A stretch of 64,000 bases of DNA, from contig JAKSXM010000070.1 of assembly GCA_022575985.1 (NCBI GenBank), positions 1 through 64,000 of the forward strand, given 5' to 3'. Numbering within the stretch: the stretch's first letter is position 1; every line of letters starts with the position of its first letter. Position numbers and translations under genes: made by a program. A model generated the notes under the pieces. It was given only the letters and a program-made list of their open reading frames with translations, ran no database searches and was not told the origin of the DNA. Origin of the DNA: Anagrus nilaparvatae. Its lineage: Eukaryota; Arthropoda; Insecta; Hymenoptera; Mymaridae. Shown here one piece after another: positions 1 through 12,806 of this stretch.

Positions 1-46
1 ATTTAGGACAGCCCATATCCATTTTTTATATGATTTTATATATTTA

Positions 47-110
47 CTAGGGGGCTCCGCCCCCTGGCGCGCTACGCGCGCCAACCCCCGCAGAGTGATT
101 GAAGTATTGC
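47..110 (-). mobile_element. Helitron-like 3' terminus
   Basis: Read on the minus strand, GC-rich nested hairpins (a GGCGCGC / GCGCGCC stem, then GGGGGC / GCCCCC) run directly into CTAG followed by T at 46-50. A short GC hairpin just upstream of CTRR, inserted before T, is the known Helitron 3' end signature. The hairpins stand out sharply from the AT-rich surroundings. No Rep/helicase coding is visible, so this would be a non-autonomous copy whose other end was not located. The stretch from here to 1284 is TRIM9-side intron or intergenic DNA with nothing else recognised. Confidence 0.4.
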
Positions 111-1260
111 GATAGTATATTTTTATAATCACTTGTAAGGCGTACCACAGTGTAGTAAAAAAAAAAAGTGGCCAAAAATCGGCTTCAAAAATCGGTATTA
201 AAATATGCACATAAATGATAAATAAACCTAAAAAAAGTGTATTAGTATAATTTTAGATGGTTGTATGTAGTATAAAGAGGTGTTAGTCAACATTTGCAAT
301 TTAGTCAAAAAATGAAAAATTTGATTTTTCTATTTTTACTTATATTTCAAACTTAAACAAAGTATATTACTGAACAACTCCAATGAATCCCGAAATTAAT
401 GAGGAACGAAGACAAAAAGAAGTTTGTACCTTACATTCTAATTTTATTATTTAGTTTTTTTTATTGAGATATATTATTAAATATTCTCTTGTATTTATAA
501 TGCTTCAAAGTCATTTCACTTGCGAGAAAAATTTTAATTCTATATTATAATTTTTAGTTAAATTTTTCGTTGTTTTTTTTGTAACTTTTTTAGAACATTT
601 TTTAAAGTTAAATCAATTTGGATAAAAAAATCAATTTCATTATACAAATTTAAATGAAAATCATTTCGAAACCGAAAAATTTGCTATTTTTTAATTTAGA
701 TCCTCTGTTTTGCATAATGACAAAATTTTTTCGTAAATAATCGTAGATTCTAAAAAAATTGTTAATTTGTAACCCAAAATAAATTCCCTTTAAAATTATC
801 TAAATTACCTCATATACAAATTCAAAAATCCAAATACCACCTAAATAATATTTCATAAATATCCAGACTTAAAATTATTAATTATTCATAACTTTATCAT
901 TCGACAAAAAAAAATGCAATTATAAATAAAATGACGAGTATTAAAATAAAATTTATAGCAGTACATAAATGTGTTAAAATAAACCGTTCTTTAATCCAGA
1001 CGTATAGCCCAGTTAATTGTGACTGATATGCATTAAAAAAGCAACAAAAAAATTCTCATTAAATTCTATATGATTCGAGTATTTTTCCACGCTATTAACA
1101 TTTTAATTACGTATTATATTTAATTACATAAAAATAATAAATTATTAACCTTGATGTATATTCTGATTGTTTTTATGTACTGAAAAAAATTAATTACACT
1201 TAAATAAAACATTTTTATAATTGAAAATGAATTTTTTTAATTTTCTTAAAACCTAAATAA

Positions 1261-2334
<1,074 letters not shown>

Positions 2335-3600
2335 GGATATCTTTCTGTATTAAAAAAAGGTTTATTAATGCAACCAGATTTATTACACATACCATTATTT
2401 AATCATCATCACACACAAACGTTAGAAAGAATCGTTGAAGAAAGTATCACTGATGTTTGTGCTTAAAATTTTTTGGTCACTAAATAAACCTTTTTTTACA
2501 CACTTGTTAAGAATTATTGTTAATATCGATATATATTCTTCTTTTCTGTAATTACACTGATTAAAAAATTTATATCGATCTCACATGATTACTCGAAAAG
2601 AAGATTGTGTAAATAATTTAATTAAAATTATTACTTAAAACATGTAGATTTTTAATATTTTATAAAATTGCTTACTTGTAATATAAATATGTAACTTTAT
2701 CTTATGCACACTTAAAATTATTATATATATGAAAAAGCTTCATTGACTGTAAGCTTATATATATATATATATATATATGAATATTATCTAGTCTTTAATA
2801 AAAATTATCATGGATTATTATGCTGTAATTGATAAGTGTAGATGATAAGGTTTTTTGTTTTTAAGGATGTACCTGTATTTAATTTGTTGGTTTGTAATTT
2901 AGGTTATTTTTGGGAAAAGTTTTGTGGAATTTTAGGATCAAGTTCTTAAAAAGGATAAAATTTTACAATTTCATAAAATTTTTTCGTACCAGAGTCTCAG
3001 AATTTATAAAAATAACATATCAGTAAAATAATAATGAAAATTATTATTAAAAAAATGTAAAATAATATTATTATTATCCTTATTTCATGCTTTCAGAACA
3101 TAAATTTATGTATTGTATTCCATAAATATAAGAAAGGGGGATATTGTACGCGTGCTTGTCTCGTCTTACTGCATATATAACGTTCAAAAATGAAAGATAT
3201 AGAATTTCCTTTTTAAACTTGTATAGTATAATATTAAAGCTCTTTTTCTACTTTTTTTAATACTTCCGTATCATAATATCATGTCAACATATATTATAAC
3301 TGAGACTTGTGTGTAAATTGAGGAACATTATAATACAGGACAAAAAATAAAATAAATTGAAGAAGAAAAAACCAGTGTGGTAAATATTTATGTATAATTA
3401 TGATAATTATATAGTTTTTTTTTTTTGAATGTCCTGTGAATTCTTCAATTATTGATTTTATTTGCTTTTGTAAATATTTGATATTTTAGAAGCTAAAATG
3501 TAAATATACTTTGTATTATTAATTAATTAATTGATTGTATACTATTGCTATTATTACAATTAATATTGTATCTGATGATTGACCAATAAAGAAATAATGT
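2335..3600 (+). other. Probable 3' UTR of the TRIM9-like gene
   Basis: No gene is visible here. The first 132 bases stay open in the TRIM9 frame after the TAG. The rest is AT-rich with a (TA)n run near 2755-2778. A canonical AATAAA lies at 3585-3590, followed by a T-rich stretch, and would make a reasonable poly(A) signal. The true transcript end is inferred. Confidence 0.4.
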
Positions 3601-3675
3601 ATCCAGTGAAAGTACTAAAAAATAATAATTGACTTTTTTTTTATTCTGTTTTTTATACCTTGTTTAACATTTTTA

Positions 3676-3790
3676 GAGTTTACGAGTTTCCGGCCACCAC
3701 CAGATTTGGTCTACTATGGTTTTTTTGTGTCACTGATCTCGAATTTTGGGGTCTTTTCTATGAGTAATGTGCGGAATACTCCTAAATTCC
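3676..3790. repeat. Dispersed repeat, copy 1
   Basis: Shares the blocks CCACCAGATTTGGTCTACTA, GGTTTTTT, GTCACTGA and GGGGTCTTT with 6746-6850, and more weakly with 6895-6985. It is a recurring interspersed repeat of unknown class. Confidence 0.6.
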
Positions 3791-4030
3791 CACGTAAAAG
3801 GATTAAGCTTAATTTTGGTTAAGCTTAATGAATTAAGTAAACTGAAGTAAGTTTACGGACTAACCTAAAAAAGCTTAATTTTAAAAATTAAGTCTTTTTA
3901 GGTTAGTCCGTAAGCTTAATTTTTAAAATTAAGCCTTTTTAGTCTAGTCCGTAAGCTTACTTCAGTAAGCTTAATCCAGTAAGTTTACTCCAGTAAGCTT
4001 AATTCATTAAGCTTAATCCTTTTACGTGGG
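3789..4030. repeat. Palindromic MITE-like element
   Basis: The element starts CCCACGTAAAAGGATTAAGC and ends with its exact inverse complement at 4011-4030. The interior is built of repeated AAGCTTAAT and AGTTTAC units in both orientations, including a GGTTAGTCCGTAAGCTTA block. About 240 bp can fold almost end to end. No clear target-site duplication is seen and there is no coding capacity. Confidence 0.7.
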
Positions 4031-7000
4031 TTTGCAAAAACTACCGCCATAAAGAGATAACTTAAAATGTAACATGTTTATAGGGGGGGGGGGGGGTACT
4101 TCAGAACTTGAAAAATTACGGGGGGAGGAGTCAGATTTTTCCTATTTAAGGGAGGATAAAATTTGTCCTATCTAAGGGGGGGGGGGGGTCAAATAAGACT
4201 TAGAATAAATATAGGAGACTTCGAAAAATCTGGGCTTAAAGACGATAACCAACTTGAGCGGTTCAAACCTCTGTAGGTTTAGGGATTTGGAATAATATCG
4301 ATTAAGGGACCTAGAATAATACGCGTTTTCTGGAATCAAAATAGTTTGGGCTTAGATTATAACAGCTAGTAAGGTGATAATTACAAATTATAAAAATAGA
4401 AAATTATATTAATTATAATTGTAAAATTGGGTCAAAAAATTCATAAAAAAAGGTATCACACGTAATTTTCAAAAAAAAATTGTTTAAATAATTTATTAAC
4501 AATTAAATATTGTCTAAACAATTAATCATACGACCTTATAAATTAGAAATTTGGATTTAGTGAGTCAAAATGTGTATAATAAAAGCAGGGGCTTATCAAA
4601 ATTTTGAATTGTTTTAGCTACAGGATATTTAACATTTAGATTGTTGTCAAATTTTGCAATAAATTGTTAATAACAAAAAATTGACCACGAATTTTGAAAA
4701 CGGACCTCGGATTCGTGTTTAGCGGGTCAAAAAACATAATCACCAACCATTTTTTTCCATGGAGCTTTTATGGCATTAAATAGCATGGTGGGCGACAGGA
4801 CTAAATAGAAGAAAAATAACGCTCAATATAAATTATAGATTGAATATATATTTTGTTAAAATGTTTTTATTAAAAATATATCTTTTATTCGGATTTTTAT
4901 CCTTATATAATATTTAGAAATCATTTCACTTGCGAGAAAATTTTTTTGTTGAATCCCTTATGAAAAGGCTCCGTTTTAACCACAGTATTCATTTTTACAG
5001 TAAAAAATATTTTTAATTCAAAAAAAACATTTGACATGAATATTAATAAAATTCGGCCACAGTCAATTTACCAAAAAATACCAAAAACACGTAAATGGCT
5101 TCCAACAATCGAGAACTGCATATAGGAAGCTAGAAATAGGTTGAAGAACTTATTTTTAGTTAACATTTTGGAAAAATATAGTTTAGACTGATTTCTTTGC
5201 AATTGACCTTGCAGTCCAACTTAGTATATCCAGTTACTTTGAAATCTTTCATATATGAATCAAACCAAATGAAATTTTTAATATTTTTTCTGTGACTCTT
5301 TTTTAAAAGAAGGCTTAAAAAAATTCAAAAATCAAGTTTTTGCAAATGTTTTTAAAAATATTTTATCTGCAAAAAAATAATAATATTACTAAAAAGTAAA
5401 ATTTGTAATAGTATTAATAATAAAATTGGATAACTGAAACTTGTCCATTAATGCAGATCTGCTAAATTCAAGAAACTTATCTTTGTACAAGAGTCTATTT
5501 AATGAATCCCAAAATTTCTTTTTATAAACTAATTCCAAGCTTTAATCTTCCAAGAACCCAATATTAACTTCCAGAAAAATCGTTATTAATGTAATTCAAT
5601 ATTACTTCTAAAAAATTGATTTAAATAAAAAGGTAAGTAAAATATCTATCTCTTACTTTCAATATTAACATATCATTTTCTAATAAATCATCAGTAATCC
5701 CAAGTAATTTTCATATTTTTTTAATATAAATCAATTGTCTTTCTCTAGTACCATCAATAAAGAATATAAATTCATGCATAAATTAATCATCTTCAGAATG
5801 AAATAAAAGAAATTTATCATTTTCCTTTTTAATAAAAAACCAAAAAAAGAAAGAAAAAAAGGTTTCAACCCTCTATAATATACTAAAGTTAGAAATCAGA
5901 ACGTGAGAATTTAATATCTTTTACTCGAGTACAACTCAAAAAGCATTTACCAAATGACTGCTCAAATGTCCTTTTTTTCGATCTTTGTACATTTCCCTTA
6001 TGCCTTTAGGCCTTTGCTGTATTTACTTACCAGGTTAAAATTAAACTTGTACAGTATAGTTTTGTATTATTTGATGAGTGATTATTATTATTATATAGGA
6101 AAATTATGTGTACAGTAACCCTCTGTCCATTAGACTAAAATTTTCAAGGGACCTAAACTATATGTTGCTTTTCATTTAACTTTATATAGATTATTATCTC
6201 TTTTTATTTTCATTTTCATTTTTTATAAAAGGAAAAGGAAGAAAATTTTCAATGCGAGGGAAATAATTTTTTTACATCTGGATGGTAAAAAATGAAAAAC
6301 AAATTTTTTTTAAAGTAAATTAAATATTTTGTATTTTGTAATTATTACATTTTAAAATTGTTACACGAATTCTTATTAATTTCAAATGCATAACGATTTA
6401 TTCTAATTATAATTTTTTTAATATTATTATTGCACATAACTGATTCTCTAACTTCATTATCATTGAATTTCAGCTCAAAAATAATTCAATTCAATTCAAA
6501 ATTTCAATACTTTTTAAATTTATGTCATTGAAGTCTGGAACGTTAATGGAAAAAGTCCCAACCTAAAAAAGAAAAAAAAAATTATTTTAAAAAGAGAAAA
6601 ATTCCTAAGTGGATTTTTGCTTAAAATGTTAGCAGTAAATAATGCCTTGTTGCGAAAGCTGCATAATACTAAAAAAAATATCATTTTTGAATCCCGGGAA
6701 ATGGTAATAAATGTAAAAATAAAATTTTCAAGAATTCTTTGTATTTCGTGTTTGTGACCGCCACCAGATTTGGTCTACTACAGGTTTTTTGGGTCACTGA
6801 ACACGAAAATCGGGGTCTTTACTATGAGAAATTGGGACTTGACCCTTAAATTAGCCAAAACTACCCCTAAAAGGGGTGTTTTTGCAACTTTTGCTCTAGC
6901 CCTAAAAGATTTGGTCTAATAAGGGTTTTTGGGGTCGCTAATCACAAAAATTGATGTCTTTTCAATTAAAACATAACTCCTCACTGTAGATATTATTACA

Positions 7001-8200
7001 ATGTATTTTGCGAATAGTAAAAATTTTAAAAATCGTTAATAAAGGCCACTACCAAAAATCGGACACATTTTTTAAACAGACCCCTCTAAAAGAAACTCAT
7101 AAAACTAGCCCTATTATCTAAAATTCAGTTCCTAAATACCTAAAAATCGTAATATTTACACTTTGATTTCTTAAAAATAAAACATGTAACTCAATAATTA
7201 AACATTATATTTATTAATAAAATTTTCTATATACGCACCCAATCACAAAAAAAAACTTTTTTTTATTAAAAAGAGAAAAAAATAAGTTTTATTGGAAAGG
7301 GTGCGACAATACATTCTTATAAAAGAATATATATTTTTTTATATTATTGCCTGAGGGTTCAGACATTTTTTTTTATACATACAACAGGAAATTTTCTTTC
7401 CGTTTTTTTTCTACAATATATAGATTTAGTTTTCTATAGATACACAGCAGAAAAAAAATTACATTTACTAGATGATGTTGATTGGGCTTTCATTAGATTA
7501 TATTGAACGAAAAAAAAAAGGAAAATGTAAGCAGTTAGAAAAAAAATATTTTTTTCCAAATTTTTATTACTTAATTACTATTAAAGAAAATAAGCTTAAA
7601 AGCTGAATTGCATTTTTACTTAATTAAATTTTTTGGTATTAAAATTTTAAAATAAAATCTAATGTAAATACTGTAATCATAGAAATTGGAATTTTCCAGA
7701 TGTTTTTTGGTTAATTTTAGAATTAAAATTCCTTGTTTACATGTAATCAAGTATGTTTATCACTAATGTAATCACTTTGATGCACATGTTTTGTAGGTAC
7801 ATGTCATCTGTAATTTAACATAAAACAGAAGAGAGAAAACTGTATACACTAAAACCTTGTATACTAAAACCCTGAATTAACACACACATACACGTGTAAA
7901 TACTTGTATATCATTTGTATTATATATAAAGTAGTAAAGAGGTTTCTTAGATCAGACAGAAGCTTTCGTCTATGTATTTAAACTTAAATTTTCTATATAT
8001 AACTAATTAGTATGAAGCACTCAACGTGTACACACCTTTGTAGTTTTACCTGACAAGGATTAAGAATTTTAACTAAATTTTCAAACATTGATTTTGATGT
8101 TTTAATACTTTTTTTATACTTAGAAATTATAATTCAATTACCTGATAATTTTATTTTTGCAAAATTAAAATTTTAATCATATACTAAGATTTATAATTTA
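4031..8200. other. Intergenic, repeat-derived, no gene seen
   Basis: It contains G-runs at about 4082-4096 and 4177-4188 inside a block similar to 13670-13770 (shared AACATGTTTATAGGG start). It also carries further copies of the 3.7-kb repeat at 6746-6985 and a TCATTTCACTTGCGAGAAAA block at 4920-4940. That block recurs at 509-529 and, with changes, near 60573. No frame with coding character was found. Confidence 0.5.
6746..6985. repeat. Dispersed repeat, copies 2 and 3
   Basis: Two tandemly placed, diverged versions of the block at 3676-3790. The first starts GCCACCAGATTTGGTCTACT; the second (from about 6895) keeps GATTTGGTCTAATAAGGGTT and GGGGTCGCTAATCAC. Confidence 0.55.
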
Positions 8201-8624
8201 CACTGTAAAAAGTAATTTTTTTAGATTAACAAAAAAAATAGAATGTTTTCGAAAAATTAGTGAATTTTCAAAAAATTTTGTAAATATTTGATAAAAATCG
8301 TAGACTTACTAAATTTAGTATATTATCGAAAAATTCGAGAATTCTCGATTTTTTTTTCTGATTTTACGAAAAAAGTTGTAAATTCACAACTATTTTTCGA
8401 AAATTTACAAAAAATAGTTGTAAATTTTCGAAAAAAATTGAAAATTATCAATTTTTCTTGCGAATTCACAAAACAAATCGAGAATACTCGAATTTTTCGT
8501 TAATATACTAAATTCAGTAATAAAAGATTTTTTTCGAATTTTTACACATTTTTTAGAAAATTTACTAATTTTTTGAAAATTTTCTAATTTTTTTGTTAAT
8601 ATAAGAAAGTTACTTTTTACAGTG
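8201..8624. mobile_element. TA-flanked palindromic MITE, copy A
   Basis: Starts CACTGTAAAAAGTAA and ends TTACTTTTTACAGTG, flanked on both sides by TA. The interior is an imperfect palindrome of TTTTCGAAAA, AAATTTACTAAATT and ATTCGAGAATTCTCGA motifs. TA duplication and CACTG ends fit a non-autonomous Tc1/mariner-type element. There is no coding capacity; long frames across it are compositional. Confidence 0.85.
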
Positions 8625-9374
8625 TATATTAATTAAATTCTAGTAAATAATAAAATTTTAATTAAAAATATTTCGATAAAAAATAGATAATAAATTTAAT
8701 TAAAATAAATAAATAGTATTAAAATTTTATAATCAATTAAAACTTGTAATTTACTTATTTAAACAAAAGTAATATTTATGTCAGTTGCATGCACAGTTTT
8801 AAATCTAATTATTAAAGAGACTCTAGCATTATATATATAATAGTACACATAATATAATTTACTTTAAATGTCATTAAAAGGGAATCCAGTGACATTTTAA
8901 ATAACGAGTATTTATTTGGTTTTAGCTCTATAAATAAATACAAATTAATTTATTAGAAAATTAATTAAAAATAAATTTAATAAATAAAATAATTATATTT
9001 TCAAATTATAAGTTTAATTTTCCTTTGAATATCGAGCATCTCATTATCATTGATGAGAGAATGAAATTTTCTCTCTCTCATTGGAATTGACGAGAAAGTT
9101 AGTTTGGTTATATCCTTTATATATTACAGAGAATGTAAACTACCTATCTATTCCTTTAGGAAAATCCCTTTTCGTGACTTGACTATATTCACTCATGTTT
9201 CTTTCTCTCTCTTTCTCTTCTGTGTTACAGAACAATAATGATCACTCTATAGTTTTAGTTCTATAGTTAATTTATTTATTGATACATATTTCAAATAACT
9301 GATGATAGTAAATTTATATATGAGCTGGTCTTGAAATTTCAAATTTACTTGAAAATGTACTTAATTCAAATGTA

Positions 9375-9740
9375 CACTGTAAAAAGTAACTTTCTTAGAT
9401 TCACAAAAAAAATAGAATATTGTCGAAAAATTAGCAAATTTTCGAAAAAAATCGTAAATTTACTAAATTTAGTATATTAACTAAAAATTTAAGTATTTCC
9501 GATTTTTTTTTGTAAATTCACGAGAAAAATTGATAATTTACAATTTTTTTTCGAAAATTTACAAAAAATATTTGATAATTTACAAATTTTTTCGTAAATT
9601 CACAAGGAAAATTCGAGAATTATCGAATTTTTTGTGAATATACTAAATTTAGTAAATTTACGATTATTTTCGAAAATTCACTAATTTTTCGAAAATATTC
9701 AATTTTTTTTGTGAATCTAAGAAAGTTACTTTTTACAGTG
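9375..9740. mobile_element. TA-flanked palindromic MITE, copy B
   Basis: Ends CACTGTAAAAAGTAACTTTC and GAAAGTTACTTTTTACAGTG, TA on both flanks, same palindromic interior as copy A but about 58 bp shorter. Its terminal repeats are the cleanest of the six copies. Confidence 0.87.
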
Positions 9741-10105
9741 TACTTAATTTGTGGTTAAAATGATTGAGTATTCTAGACAATATTCAAAAAATTAATAAAT
9801 TTCTGTAAAAGAGTTAAATCCACGGTTAATTCACCAACATAGAAATTTTTATTACATTTGAAAGCGAGTCAGATACTAATTTAAATTTATTATTAAACAT
9901 TTTTTAATAAAATTATATTCAAAGACTTTTTATTAAAAATTTTTTTTTAATTATAAATTTCTATTTATTTAAATGTAAATAAAAAGTTTGATAAAACCAT
10001 AATTTAGATTAGAAATTTGATAGGAGTCAATAAAATATGAAAAATACTAACAAATAAAGGATTAGATAAAAAAATTTATTAGATAAATATTTTGACCTGA
10101 TATTT

Positions 10106-10204
10106 TTAAAAATGTTCTATTTTATCACGTTGGCATGTTCCTGATCTCTCGTTTTTATTTCCTCTGCATGCATAATAGTAGGTTTTTTCCAGTAAAATTT
10201 CGAT
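10106..10204 (-). pseudogene. Inverted remnant of the cysteine-rich peptide exon 2
   Basis: On the minus strand, the segment ending at stop 10106-10108 reproduces the last part of exon 2 of the peptide gene at 10515-11714. It keeps the final residues QRDKIEHF and the last two cysteines with the same 10-residue spacing. The CC pair and preceding cysteines are lost and a stop appears at 10205-10207, so the frame is open for only 32 codons. Similarity continues into the 3' flank (about 9925-10105 versus 11715-11890 inverted). It is therefore a duplicated, decayed second gene in divergent orientation rather than chance. Described as broken; no intact exon 1 was found for it. Confidence 0.65.
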
Positions 10205-10514
10205 TTAGAATATTGTTAGGACGTAATGAATACGTATTCAGTAAATTTGTAAACAAGTGCCACGCAAATTATGATCTACTTTACTTACCTAGAAAAATAA
10301 TTTGGTGCACTAGAAATATAGTAATATCTCTTTATTAAATAATATTTTTTTATCTTTATTAATTATTGTACTATATAACTCAAATTCTAAAAAAAAAAAC
10401 CATATATTTTTTATCTTAAAATTACCCTAGATATCTCGTATAAAAACGGAAGTTAAAAATATTTTACTTTAGTCATATTAAGGAAGTCCAAAGCAACGAT
10501 AATAAGCTAAAAAA

Positions 10515-11714
10515 ATGTTTAAATTATTTTTTTTACTTATTGTATTAACTATTTTTAATATTTTAGCTATAGAAGCTTGTCAATCAATTGGTGAATCTGT
10601 GAGTAGATAATTGAATATTTTTAAATAAATTTATCTATCCATCATATTTTAAAAAATTAATTATAATTCATACACAAACCCTCTGTCAGCCACTGCAGTG
10701 TATGACACTTTTTGAAACTACACTGTAAAAAACAACTCAGGTGATTTTACGACAAAATTTTCAAAAAAATTTACAAATTTTCGACAAAAATCGGAAATTT
10801 ATAAATATTTGTAAGTTTGCGAAAAAAATAGTAAATTAACGATTAATTTTTTCGTAAATTTTCGACAAAATCGTAAATTTACAACTACGTCGTAATTTTA
10901 CGATTTTTGTAGAAAAACTGCAAATTTTAATCGAAAATTTGTGACAAACAGTTGTGAAATTACAAGCCATATTGTTTGTACCTAAAAACGCATAGCAAAC
11001 CATTTAGAGTCGTAAAATAATGTTTTTTTATTTTACACCGTGAGAAAAGATGAATACTTTTTCTTTTTTTTTCGCCACATTTCTGTTAGCAAATAGGTAT
11101 ATATACAATTATTAATATTTTAAGAATAAAAATGTTTTTAATTACGTAAGAAAGGGTAATCTGGACGAACAAGTTATTATAAGCAAAAACAGGATGAGTC
11201 AATTATAATTTAAATGGGACATTTTTACTTTAAAAAAAAAATTAAATTAGCATACAATTTTCGATTAAAATTTGCAATTTTTCTACAAAAATCGTAAAAT
11301 TACGACATAGTTGTAAATTTACGATTTTGTCGAAAATGTACGATAAAATTAATCGTTAATGCTTTTTTGAATTTGGTATCAGGAAAAGAAAAAAAAATTG
11401 AAAATGTTAAATTGGTTTGTTAATTTTTGGGTCAGAAACGTCTTAATTTCTAGATCTGGGCACTTTGGATCTAAATTCCGCTTGATTCATACTGAAAAGC
11501 ATTAAATTTTAGAAATAATCTCAGTTTCAAATATATTACTACAATAATTGATAGAGCTTACTTAAGATTTAAAAATAATTATTTTTTACTTTTACAGTGT
11601 CAAAAAGACAGTGATTGCTGTGAATCAATTGAAAACTCCTATTTTTATGCATGCAGAGGAAATCAAAATGGAAAATTAGGAACATGTCAACGTGATAAAA
11701 TAGAACATTTTTAA
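10515..11714 (+). CDS. Small secreted cysteine-rich (cystine-knot-like) peptide, two exons
   Basis: Exon 1 is 10515-10598 and exon 2 is 11598-11714, joined in phase 0 across a 999-bp GT-AG intron (donor GTGAGT, acceptor TTTTACAG). The product is 66 residues. It opens with a hydrophobic signal peptide (MFKLFFLLIVLTIFNILA), then a mature part of about 45 residues with six cysteines spaced C-x6-C-x5-C-C-x10-C-x10-C. That order, with an adjacent C3-C4 pair, is the inhibitor cystine-knot arrangement used by many secreted arthropod peptides: venom, antimicrobial and protease-inhibitor types. Function cannot be assigned from sequence. A decayed inverted copy sits 0.4 kb away, suggesting a turning-over family. 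The gene is my own reading from splice sites, so expression needs proof. Confidence 0.6.
10721..11365. repeat. Intronic inverted repeat with MITE-like left end
   Basis: The intron of the small peptide gene begins a repeat at 10721 with CACTGTAAAAA after TA, as in the MITE family. Arms of about 100 bp at 10848-10945 and 11258-11362 are near-perfect inverse complements (for example the AATCGTAAATTTACAACTA block). They bracket about 310 bp of unrelated sequence. It looks like an older or rearranged member of the MITE family with an insertion at its centre. A typical right end is missing next to the right arm. Confidence 0.6.
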
Positions 11715-12629
11715 AAATAATACTTAAAAAAATATCAGTTCTTAATGTTTATCTAATAAATTTTTATATCTAATCCTTTATTTGTTAGTTTTTTCATATT
11801 TTATTGACTCCTATCAAATTTTTAATCTAAATTAGAGTATTATCAAAATTTTTATTTACATTTGTATAAATAAAAATTTATCATTTAAAAAGTCTTTTTA
11901 GGTAAACTACGGGAATAGGGAAAGTTTTCTTCATTTTCTAATCAAATATGGTGCACTTTCTGCACTCATTTCTCTGTCTTGAAAGTCGGGTTTTCTCTCT
12001 TATTTTTCCATTCGTTGATGGAATCAGTACGCTCGGTGAATAAGTTTTCATTCCTTGGGAAACAAATGCATATTTAAATAAAAAATCAGTAGAATCAATA
12101 CAAAAATACTTTTAATTATAAAAAAAGATTTAGCAAAATTGATAAAAGTAATAACAATATAATAAGCTGAAATTTTTTTTTTAACGAAGTAAATTTTGCA
12201 GATGTAAGAATATTTTTAAAAAAATAAATATTGTAATTAATATGGGAAAAAAAGTTTAAAAAAGTAAAAAAAATTAAATAATGTATTATTTTAGGGGCCT
12301 GTAAAATAAGTTGCAAAAAATTATTTAATTTTAAAATTGAAAAAAAAGTAATTTGCTGGTTCGGGATAATTTTATGTGCCCTTTTGATTGGCGATATCCA
12401 AAATTGGATACATTTTCTGGATTTTTAAATAAAAACTCGATTTTCGCGAAAATTATTAGAAAGTTCAATTTTTTTTATCGATCACAGTGGTCTGGAACAC
12501 GAAAAAAGTTTCACCACGATGCCCCTAAAAATCTCTGGTATTTTATGATTTTATAGGGTCTCCTGAAGGAGAAAATGCTTGTCCTAAAATTAAAACCGTA
12601 GCTCTCGGGGAGAACCGCCCCAATTATAT

Positions 12630-12806
12630 AAAAATCCAATAAAGAATCGCTCACAAAAAAAGTGACTAAATTTAAAAATCAAATAAAGAATCGCTCACAA
12701 AAAAAGTGACTAAATTTAAAAATCAAATAGGGAATCGCTCACATAAAAAGTTACTAAATTTAAAAATCCTATAAAGAATCGCTCACAAAAAAAGTGACTA
12801 AATAAT
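12630..12806. repeat. 44-bp tandem repeat, four units
   Basis: The block AATCGCTCAC starts at 12645, 12689, 12733 and 12777, an exact 44-bp period. Each is followed by AAAAAAAGTGACTAAATTTA with few changes. It is preceded by a GC-richer stretch (12353-12630) that may be part of the same unclassified element. Confidence 0.85.

Noticed and set aside
8288..8503. 71-codon frame inside MITE copy A
   Set aside because: Falls wholly within the palindromic non-coding element; its lysine/phenylalanine bias reflects A/T words.
10135..10338. 67-codon plus-strand frame near the small peptide
   Set aside because: It is the antisense shadow of the inverted peptide remnant.
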